Assembly (NCBI RefSeq): GCF_014647675.1
Contig: NZ_BMPQ01000042.1
Span: 18,974-65,222, forward strand
From: Streptomyces flaveus
GTDB lineage: Bacteria > Actinomycetota > Actinomycetes > Streptomycetales > Streptomycetaceae
Reading direction: 5' to 3'
DNA: 46,249 nucleotides
A program made the position numbers and the translations under genes. The notes under the pieces were generated by a model. It ran no database searches. It saw only the letters and a program-made list of their open reading frames with translations, and was not told the DNA's origin. Positions 8,054-13,990 of the stretch are shown here, in pieces (position 1 is the stretch's first letter; every line of letters begins with the position of its first letter).

Positions 8054-10311
8054 AGCGATCCGTGGAAGGTGCGGCTGATCACGTCGAGCTGCTGCTCGCG
8101 GGTCAGGCGAACGAAGTTGACGGCGTATCCGGAGACCCGGACCGTCAGCTCCGGGTACTTCTGCGGGTGTTCCATGGCGTCCTCGAGCGTCGCCCGGTCC
8201 AGGACGTTGACGTTCATGTGGAAACCGCCGGAGGCCGTGTACGCGTCGAGGATGCCGGCCAGGTGCGCGGCGCGCTCGGCCGGGTCGTGGCCGAGGCCCT
8301 CGGGGGTGATCGTCGTGGTCAGCGAGATGCCGTCGCGGGCCTGCTCGTACGGCAGCTTGGCCACCGAGAGGGCGGAGGCGGCCACTCCGTGCCGGTCGCG
8401 GCCGTTCATCGGGTTGGCACCCGGGGCGAACGGGGCGCCCGCGCGGCGGCCGTCGGGGGTGTTGCCGGTGTGCTTTCCGTACACCACGTTCGAGGTGATG
8501 GTCAGCACCGACTGGGTGTGCTCGGCGTTGCGGTAGGTGGGATGCTTGCGCACCTTCGCCATGAACGACTGAACCAGGTCGACGGCGAACGCATCCGCGC
8601 GGTCGTCGTTGTTGCCGTACGCCGGGTACTCGCCCTCGATCTGATAGTCCACGGCCAGCCCGGTCGCGTCCCGGATGACCTTCACCCGCGCGTGCTTGGC
8701 GGCCGAGAGGCTGTCGGCCGCCACCGACAGGCCGGCGATGCCGCACGCCATGAAGCGGTGCACGGGGTGGTCGTGCAGGGCCATCTCGATGCGCTCGTAG
8801 GCGTACTTGTCGTGCATGAAGTGGATGACGTTGAGCGTGTTGACGTAGGTGGCGGCCAGCCAGTCCAGCATGTGGTCGTACGCCTTCGACAGCTGCTCGT
8901 AGTCCAGGTACTCACCGGTCAGCGCGGGCGCCTCGGGGGCGATCTGCTCGCCGGTCATCTCGTCCCGGCCGCCGTTGATCGCGTACAGCAGCGCCTTGGC
9001 GAGGTTGACGCGCGCGCCGAAGAACTGCATCTGCTTGCCGACCGCCATGGCGGAGACGCAGCAGGCGATCGCGGTGTCGTCGCCGGTGCGCGGCCGCATG
9101 AGGTCGTCGGACTCGTACTGGATGGCACTGGTGTCGATGGACACCTGAGCGCAGAACTCCTTGAAGCCAGAGGGCAGTTGAGGCGACCACAGCACGGTCA
9201 GGTTGGGCTCGGGGGCCGGGCCCAGGTTGTACAGGGTCTGCAGGAAGCGGAAGGAGGTGCGGGTGACCAGCGGGCGGCCGTCGGTGCCGATGCCGCCGAT
9301 GGACTCGGTCACCCAGGTCGGGTCGCCGGAGAACAGCGCGTCGTACTCCGGGGTGCGCAGGAAGCGGACGATCCGCAGCTTGATGACGAAGTCGTCGATC
9401 AGTTCCTGGGCGCGGCTCTCGTCGAGGGTGCCCTCGTCCAGGTCGCGCTGGAGGTAGACGTCCAGGAAGGTGGAGGTGCGCCCCAGGGACATCGCGGCGC
9501 CGTTCTGCTCCTTCACCGCGGCGAGAAAGCCGAGGTAGAGCCACTGCACGGCCTCGTGCGCGGTGGCGGCAGGGCGGGTGACGTCGCAGCCGTACGAGGC
9601 CGCCATCTGCGCGAGTTCTCCCAACGCCCGGATCTGCTCGGCGAGTTCCTCGCGGTCCCGGATGACGTCCGGGCTGGAGGGCTGCGCGTCCAGCCGGGCC
9701 TTCTCGGCCCGCTTCGCCTCGACCAGCCGGGCCGTGCCGTACAGCGCGACCCGCCGGTAGTCGCCGATGATCCGGCCTCGGCCGTAGGCGTCCGGCAGGC
9801 CGGTGATGATCCCGGCCTTGCGGGCGGCGCGCATCTCGGGGGTGTAGGCGTCGAAGACACCGTCGTTGTGGGTCTTGCGGTAGGTGCTGAAGACGCGCTT
9901 GACGAAGGAGTCGGCCTGGTAGCCGTACGCCTTCAGGCCGTTCTCGACCATCCGCAGCCCGCCGTTGGGCATGATCGCCCGCCGCAGCGGGGCGTCGGTC
10001 TGCAGGCCGACGATCAGTTCGCGGTCGCGGTCGATGAAGCCCGGCCGGTGCGAGGTGATCGTCGACGGGAGGCCCGTATCGACGTCCAGGATGCCCCGGC
10101 GCCGCTCCTCGGGGAACAGCCGGGCGACCTTGTCCCAGACGGCGAGGGTGCGCGCGGTCGGACCGGTCAGGAACGCGGAATCGCCTTCGTAGGGCGTGTA
10201 GTTGGCCTGGATGAAGTCACGTACGTCGACCTGGTCCCGCCAGCGCGTACCGGCGAAGCCCCGCCATACCTCGGTCGCCACCCGGGCTCCAGCTGTCACC
10301 GTTACCGTCAT
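8050..10311 (-). CDS. pflB: Formate C-acetyltransferase (pyruvate formate-lyase)
   Basis: 753-aa glycyl-radical enzyme converting pyruvate and CoA to acetyl-CoA and formate. Catalytic cysteines C417-C418 lie in 'DTAIACCVSAMAVG', and the radical glycine is G728 in 'RVSGYAVNFV', matching E. coli PflB spacing (C418/C419, G734). Full-length with no lesions. ATG 10311 is followed by MTVTVTAGARVATEVWRGF; the longer open frame upstream is non-coding leader. A perfect DevR-like box lies 120 bp upstream (10431-10444). With pflA it gives oxygen-limited fermentative capacity to an otherwise aerobic lineage. Confidence 0.97.
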   Translation of the reverse strand: MTVTVTAGARVATEVWRGFAGTRWRDQVDVRDFIQANYTPYEGDSAFLTGPTARTLAVWDKVARLFPEERRRGILDVDTGLPSTITSHRPGFIDRDRELIVGLQTDAPLRRAIMPNGGLRMVENGLKAYGYQADSFVKRVFSTYRKTHNDGVFDAYTPEMRAARKAGIITGLPDAYGRGRIIGDYRRVALYGTARLVEAKRAEKARLDAQPSSPDVIRDREELAEQIRALGELAQMAASYGCDVTRPAATAHEAVQWLYLGFLAAVKEQNGAAMSLGRTSTFLDVYLQRDLDEGTLDESRAQELIDDFVIKLRIVRFLRTPEYDALFSGDPTWVTESIGGIGTDGRPLVTRTSFRFLQTLYNLGPAPEPNLTVLWSPQLPSGFKEFCAQVSIDTSAIQYESDDLMRPRTGDDTAIACCVSAMAVGKQMQFFGARVNLAKALLYAINGGRDEMTGEQIAPEAPALTGEYLDYEQLSKAYDHMLDWLAATYVNTLNVIHFMHDKYAYERIEMALHDHPVHRFMACGIAGLSVAADSLSAAKHARVKVIRDATGLAVDYQIEGEYPAYGNNDDRADAFAVDLVQSFMAKVRKHPTYRNAEHTQSVLTITSNVVYGKHTGNTPDGRRAGAPFAPGANPMNGRDRHGVAASALSVAKLPYEQARDGISLTTTITPEGLGHDPAERAAHLAGILDAYTASGGFHMNVNVLDRATLEDAMEHPQKYPELTVRVSGYAVNFVRLTREQQLDVISRTFHGSL

Positions 10312-10430
10312 CGCCGGTCTCTCCCTCACTCCGCACGTGAACTTCTGCGCTTTCGATGCTCGCCGCTCGCGATGCCGGCGGGGAGGGCCTGTCGGCGTAC
10401 CCGGGGCGCGCCATCGGTCCCTCGTCTGCT

Positions 10431-10444
10431 GGGCCGTTGGGCCC
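10431..10444. promoter_or_regulatory. Candidate DevR/DosR-like box upstream of pflB
   Basis: GGGCC-GTTG-GGCCC, a perfect inverted repeat with the GGGNC-N4-GNCCC geometry of DosR sites (GGGAC-N4-GTCCC). It lies in the 187-bp gap before pflB, 120-133 bp from its start. Confidence 0.5.
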
Positions 10445-10498
10445 GGACCCGGCCGGACGAGAAGAAACGGGAAGAACGGGAAGAAGGACGAAAGACCT

Positions 10499-10939
10499 TC
10501 AGACCGTGAGGTCCACCCCGTACAGGGTGCGTCCGCCGACGAGTTCACGCCCGGTGACCAGTTCGGGCTCGATACGGACGAAGACCTCCTGCGGCGCGGG
10601 CGCCCAGGAGACCGGGCCGGTACGGGCCATGCGTTCGTACTCGGCGGGATCGGTCACCACCGTGGCCGTGCCCGTGACGACGACGCTCCACCCGGAGTGC
10701 CGGTCCGCGTCGACGTCGTCGGTCTCGAAGGCGACCACGGCGCCGTCGATCGCGCGGACCAGTTCCGAGGTCGCGGAGGTGCACAACAGGACCGCGCCGT
10801 CGTGGTCCAGACTGAAGTTGACCGGCAGCACGGCGGGCAGGGCCCGGCGCGTGTAGACGATGCGGCCGACGGGCACCTTGGCCATCAGCCGCAGGCACTC
10901 CTGCCGCTCGAGTTCGCGGAAACCGTCATTGGGGTACAT
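10499..10939 (-). CDS. Pyridoxamine 5'-phosphate oxidase-like FMN-binding split-barrel protein
   Basis: 146 aa. Split-barrel flavin fold: 'LERQECLRLMAKVPVGRIVY', 'LPAVLPVNFSLDHDGAVLL' and 'VAFETDDVDADRHSGWSVVVTG' are the usual strands. ATG 10939 has AAAGGAC eight bases upstream. Family members bind FMN or F420 and reduce small molecules; the substrate here is unknown. Proteins of this type are common in DosR/DevR regulons, and a perfect DevR-like box sits about 77 bp upstream (11016-11029). It lies directly upstream of pflB on the same strand, but the 187-bp gap suggests its own promoter. Confidence 0.88.
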   Translation of the reverse strand: MYPNDGFRELERQECLRLMAKVPVGRIVYTRRALPAVLPVNFSLDHDGAVLLCTSATSELVRAIDGAVVAFETDDVDADRHSGWSVVVTGTATVVTDPAEYERMARTGPVSWAPAPQEVFVRIEPELVTGRELVGGRTLYGVDLTV

Positions 10940-11015
10940 CGGCCGGCCCGTCCTTTGCTTGGTACAGAGGTACTGCTGTCCTTTCACCGTGAGCCGGACG
11001 AGGTCCGGGCGTGAG

Positions 11016-11029
11016 GGGCCATGGGTCCC
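11016..11029. promoter_or_regulatory. Candidate DevR/DosR-like box upstream of the FMN-binding protein
   Basis: GGGCC-ATGG-GTCCC, a perfect match to GGGNC-N4-GNCCC and, with one more flanking G, GGGGCCATGGGTCCC. It is 77-90 bp upstream of the start at 10939. Confidence 0.5.
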
Positions 11030-11210
11030 GGCCCTGCTGGAGAACGACCCGTTGTCCCCACCCCGATCGATCCCGCAGTGAGCGCGGCCTCCCGGAGAGG
11101 TGCTGGTACCGCTCGGGCCGGTCGGCCGCTTCGCCAAGGGGGGCTCGGATGTCCGGCACGACGCCACCATGGGTTCCCGGCGCGACAGCTGCGCTCCGCA
11201 CTTCTGTGGC

Positions 11211-11411
11211 TCAGTGCCGGACCAGGGTCCGAACGGGTCGACGGGATGCCTCCGTCGTCCGCGTGGCCGTCGGCCGGCGCCGGATGTGGCGCCGCTGTGC
11301 GCGTAGCGCCAGCACGTCGAGCGCGGCGCTGAGCACAAAGGTGACCGCCATAGAGATCACCAGGAGGACGGCGAACAGCCTCCAGAACTCCGGGGTCAGT
11401 GACGTACCCAC
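11211..11411 (-). CDS. Small membrane protein, unknown function
   Basis: 66 aa, begins VGTSLTPEFWRLFAVLL. One clear hydrophobic helix spans about residues 9-33 (FWRLFAVLLVISMAVTFVL), followed by a strongly basic tail (QRRHIRRRPTATRTTE), giving an N-out/C-in or amphipathic anchor. GTG 11411 has GGAAGGGGG eight bases upstream; the upstream extension of the open frame is non-coding. I do not recognise a family. Its position between the FMN-binding protein and a divergent cNMP-binding protein, with two DevR-like boxes in the shared 194-bp upstream region, suggests the same low-oxygen regulon. Confidence 0.6.
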   Translation of the reverse strand: MGTSLTPEFWRLFAVLLVISMAVTFVLSAALDVLALRAQRRHIRRRPTATRTTEASRRPVRTLVRH

Positions 11412-11479
11412 GATGAACACCCCCTTCCAGCGGGTTGTCTCCCGACTACATCGAACCGCCGGACCCGTTCCGGCACAGG

Positions 11480-11493
11480 GGGCCCAAGGGCTC
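11480..11493. promoter_or_regulatory. Candidate DevR-like box (one mismatch)
   Basis: GGGCC-CAAG-GGCTC, one mismatch to GGGNC-N4-GNCCC. It lies in the divergent region between the small membrane protein (start 11411) and the cNMP-binding gene (start 11606). Confidence 0.35.
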
Positions 11494-11521
11494 TCACGGG
11501 GTACCGGGCGGCCCGGCCATG

Positions 11522-11535
11522 GGGCCGGATGGCCC
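11522..11535. promoter_or_regulatory. Candidate DevR/DosR-like box
   Basis: GGGCC-GGAT-GGCCC, a perfect match. The palindrome extends to ATGGGGCC...GGCCCAT. It is 71-84 bp upstream of the cNMP-binding gene. Confidence 0.5.
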
Positions 11536-11605
11536 ATCGCCCGGCACGGGGCACGGGAGCACGCTGGAGGTGGCAGGTTCGTACGCCCTGATTCGGAGGC
11601 ACGTC

Positions 11606-12070
11606 ATGAACGCTCCCGCCACGGCCGGCATGCTGCAGGCGCTGCCCGCCGAGCACCGCCACCGGCTGATGCGCTTCGCCCGGGAGGTGTCCTTCCCCCA
11701 GGACACCCGCCTCTTCAACGAGGGGGGCCGCGCCGACCGGTTCTGGATCATCCGTACCGGCACCGTCGCCCTCGACATGCACGTGCCCGGCCGCCGGGCC
11801 GCCCTCATCGAGACCCTCGGCCACAACGAACTCCTCGGCTGGTCCTGGCTGTTCGCCCCGCACGCCTGGCACCTGGGCGCCACGGCGACCAGCCCGGTGC
11901 GCGCCTACGAGTTCGACGCCACCGCGATCCGCTCGATGTGCCAGGACGACCCCGCGCTCGGCGCGAGCGTCGCCCAGTGGGTGGGCGACGTCCTCGCCCA
12001 CCGCCTGCGCTCGGCCCGCACCCGGCTGCTGGACCTGTACGCCCCCTACGGCAGCGGCGGCCTCCGGTGA
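11606..12070 (+). CDS. Cyclic-nucleotide-binding domain protein (Crp/Fnr-like, no HTH)
   Basis: 154 aa. A cNMP-binding beta-roll spans about 10-120: 'RFAREVSFPQDTRLFNEGGR', 'FWIIRTGTVALDMHV' and 'IETLGHNELLGWSWLF'. It ends after the long C-helix ('VLAHRLRSARTRLLDLY') with no helix-turn-helix, so it is half the size of a Crp/Fnr regulator and cannot bind DNA by the usual route. There are no Fnr-type cysteines. ATG 11606 has GGAGG seven bases upstream. The CBS-BON gene follows 41 bp downstream, probably in one operon. It may be a ligand-sensing partner protein (inference). Confidence 0.82.
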   Translation: MNAPATAGMLQALPAEHRHRLMRFAREVSFPQDTRLFNEGGRADRFWIIRTGTVALDMHVPGRRAALIETLGHNELLGWSWLFAPHAWHLGATATSPVRAYEFDATAIRSMCQDDPALGASVAQWVGDVLAHRLRSARTRLLDLYAPYGSGGLR

Positions 12071-12111
12071 CCACGCCGACCAGTCGAAGTGACAGCTCCG
12101 AAGGAGGCATC

Positions 12112-12813
12112 ATGCACGGCACCCCGCACATCGTCAGCGACGTGATGACCCACACCGTCGCCGCCATCGGCCGCGGCGCCCCCTTCAAGGAGATCGTGCG
12201 GATGATGCAGGACTGGAAGGTCAGCGCCCTTCCAGTCCTGGAGGGCGAGGGCCGGGTCGTCGGGGTCGTCTCCGAGGCGGACCTGCTGCACAAGGAGGAG
12301 TTCCGCGACAGCGACCCCGACCGGGCCACCCAGCTGAAGCGCCTGTCGGACCTCGCGAAGGCCGGCGCGGTGACCGCCGGGGAGCTGATGACCTCGCCGG
12401 CCCTCACCGTCCACGCGGACGCGACGCTCGCCCAGGCCGCGCGGACCATGGCACACGCCAAGGTCAAACGGCTGCCCGTCGTCGACGACGTGGGCATGCT
12501 GCAGGGCATCGTCAGCCGCGCCGACCTGCTCAAGGTGTTCCTCCGCGACGACGAGGACATCGCGGAGGAGGTCCGCCGGGAGGTGGTGGCCTACCTCTTC
12601 CCCGCGCCGACGTCGGCCGCACGCGTGGCGGTGCGGGACGGGGTCGTAACGCTCAGCGGCCGCATCAAGGACACGTCCCTGGTGCCCGTGGCGGCACGTC
12701 TGATCCGGGCCGTCGAGGGCGTCGTGGACGTGGAGTTCGACGTCTCCGAGCACGGCCGTTCCTCGGAGAGGACCCCTGCCCCGTCGAATCACAGCGAGGA
12801 CGCCTCGCACTAG
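12112..12813 (+). CDS. CBS-domain pair with C-terminal BON domain
   Basis: 233 aa. CBS1 lies at about 8-65 ('VSDVMTHTVAAIGRGAPFKE', 'ALPVLEGEGRVVGVVSEADLL'), CBS2 at about 90-150 ('AGELMTSPALTVHADATLAQ', 'RLPVVDDVGMLQGIVSRADL') and the BON domain at about 160-215 ('VRDGVVTLSGRIKD', 'VEGVVDVEFDV'). CBS pairs bind adenine nucleotides; BON domains bind phospholipid or other surfaces. AAGGAGG precedes ATG 12112. It is the second gene after the cNMP-binding protein. Similar CBS proteins (for example Hrp1) belong to the mycobacterial dormancy regulon, consistent with this cluster. Confidence 0.9.
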   Translation: MHGTPHIVSDVMTHTVAAIGRGAPFKEIVRMMQDWKVSALPVLEGEGRVVGVVSEADLLHKEEFRDSDPDRATQLKRLSDLAKAGAVTAGELMTSPALTVHADATLAQAARTMAHAKVKRLPVVDDVGMLQGIVSRADLLKVFLRDDEDIAEEVRREVVAYLFPAPTSAARVAVRDGVVTLSGRIKDTSLVPVAARLIRAVEGVVDVEFDVSEHGRSSERTPAPSNHSEDASH

Positions 12814-12868
12814 TGGAGCCCGAACAATTCGGCGGTCACCGAAATGTCACCCGTCTAGGGTCGGCTTC

Positions 12869-12958
12869 ATGAAGATCTCCTCCGGTCCCGGACGTCGGCG
12901 TACCGGGCCCGTACCGGCGGCAGCAGCGGCCATCGCCGCCGGCGGGGCCTTGGTGTGA
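12869..12958 (+). CDS. Candidate 29-aa leader ORF coupled to the TSUP permease
   Basis: Short ORF starting MKISSGPGRRRTGPV and continuing as an Ala-rich stretch ending AAGGALV: a basic cluster followed by a short hydrophobic run, like a signal-peptide fragment. Its TGA (12956-12958) overlaps the GTG start of the permease (12955-12957) in a GTGA junction, typical of translational coupling. ATG 12869 lies exactly 7 nt after TAGGGT (12856-12861), so translation may begin at the mRNA 5' end. It could equally be chance in a high-GC region. Confidence 0.45.
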   Translation: MKISSGPGRRRTGPVPAAAAAIAAGGALV

Positions 12959-13716
12959 CGCCGGGGGAGATGCTTGCCGTGTTCGGCGCCGGTGTGAGCG
13001 CCGGTGCCATCAATACCGTGGTCGGCTCGGGAACACTGATCACCTTTCCCGTTCTGCTCGCCACCGGTCTCACCCCTGTCACCGCCACGGTCTCCAATGC
13101 GCTGGGCCTCATCCCCGGCAACATCAGCGGAGCCTTCGGCTATCGAAGAGAGCTCAAGGGGCAGGGCCGACGCATCCTGAAACTCAGCGTCGGCGCCCTG
13201 CTGGGCGGCATCACCGGCGCCATCCTCCTGCTGGCCCTGCCCGCCACCGCGTTCGAGTTGATCGTGCCGGTCCTGGTGGGCTTCGCCCTCGTCCTGGTCT
13301 CGGTCCAGCCGCTGATCAGCAAGCGGATGCGCCGCAACGCACCGAGCGACACCCACCGTCGCGACGGTGGCCCGCTGCTGTTCGTCGGCCTGACGCTGGC
13401 CAGCGTCTATGGCGGCTACTTCTCCGCCGCCCAGGGAATCATCTACATGTCCCTGATGGGCATACTCCTCGACGAGACGATGCAGCGCCTCGTCGCGGTC
13501 AAGAACGTACTGGTCGCCGTCGTCAACGCGGTCGCCGCGCTGTTCTTCCTCTTCGTCGCGGACTTCGACTGGACCGCCGTCGCGCTCATCGCGGCCGGTT
13601 CCGCGCTCGGCGGCCAACTCGGAGCCAAGGTGGGCCGCCGCTTCAGCCCCGCGGTGCTGCGGGCCCTGATCGTGACGATCGGTGTCGTCTCCATCGTCCA
13701 GCTTCTGCTCCGCTGA
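12955..13716 (+). CDS. Sulfite exporter TauE/SafE (TSUP) family permease
   Basis: 253 aa with about eight hydrophobic segments. The two TSUP repeats show as 'VSAGAINTVVGSGTLITFPV' near the N-terminus and 'LASVYGGYFSAAQGI' near residue 145. The family moves sulfite, sulfonates or organic anions; the substrate here is unknown. The GTG start has no strong ribosome site of its own but overlaps the stop of the 29-aa leader ORF, which may deliver ribosomes. The downstream 270 bp contain a hipA-like remnant and a hairpin. Confidence 0.87.
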   Translation: MTPGEMLAVFGAGVSAGAINTVVGSGTLITFPVLLATGLTPVTATVSNALGLIPGNISGAFGYRRELKGQGRRILKLSVGALLGGITGAILLLALPATAFELIVPVLVGFALVLVSVQPLISKRMRRNAPSDTHRRDGGPLLFVGLTLASVYGGYFSAAQGIIYMSLMGILLDETMQRLVAVKNVLVAVVNAVAALFFLFVADFDWTAVALIAAGSALGGQLGAKVGRRFSPAVLRALIVTIGVVSIVQLLLR

Positions 13717-13830
13717 CGCACGAAGCTGCATGTCGGCGCTTCCCACGAGCCGGGCACGGCAGAGTACGGTGCAACATCTCCTCTTTCGGCCGACCCGGTA
13801 CGTTCCGGAGCATCGCCAGGATCATCGAGG

Positions 13831-13938
13831 ACTTCATGACGTACGTTCCGAGGTCATCGGCCTCGACCCGTGACCCGGCAGCGAGCCGCCCTCACGCAAC
13901 GGCGTGATGTAACGGGTCGCACCGACTTCCTTGAGCAT
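13831..13938 (-). pseudogene. Decayed 5' fragment of a HipA-like kinase gene
   Basis: Homologous to 1125-1230, the first 35 codons of the HipA-like gene, with roughly 85-90% identity by eye. It reads MLKEVGATRYITPLREGGSL and keeps the start codon; a 2-base expansion then shifts the frame (TCACGG replacing GCTC) before the 'EADDLGTYVMK' codons. Homology stops right after ATGAAGT. Several differences are synonymous, so it may descend from a paralogue rather than a recent duplication. With the intact gene it forms same-orientation repeats about 12.7 kb apart. Confidence 0.75.
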
Positions 13939-13962
13939 CGCCCCAGGCCACTGGGGCGATGC
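13935..13962 (+). terminator. Strong hairpin upstream of the S9 peptidase
   Basis: Perfect 12-bp stem (13935-13946 GCATCGCCCCAG, loop GCCA, 13951-13962), followed on the plus strand by TGTTTCCC. It could end TSUP transcription or attenuate the peptidase gene, whose GTG is 28 bp further on. It also covers the old hipA-like start codon. Confidence 0.5.
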
Positions 13963-13990
13963 TGTTTCCCACCCGCCCGAAAGGATCACC

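Noticed and set aside
8062..10509. An 815-aa plus-strand open frame opposite pflB
   Set aside because: High-GC antisense frame; pflB on the minus strand has complete active-site motifs.
10940..11210. Open frames on both strands between the FMN-binding gene and the small membrane protein
   Set aside because: No codon bias or motif support; the region holds a DevR-like box and looks regulatory.
11210..11235. GGACC-AG-GGTCC palindrome (about 11219-11230) as another DevR box
   Set aside because: The spacer is 2 rather than 4 and it falls inside the small membrane protein gene.
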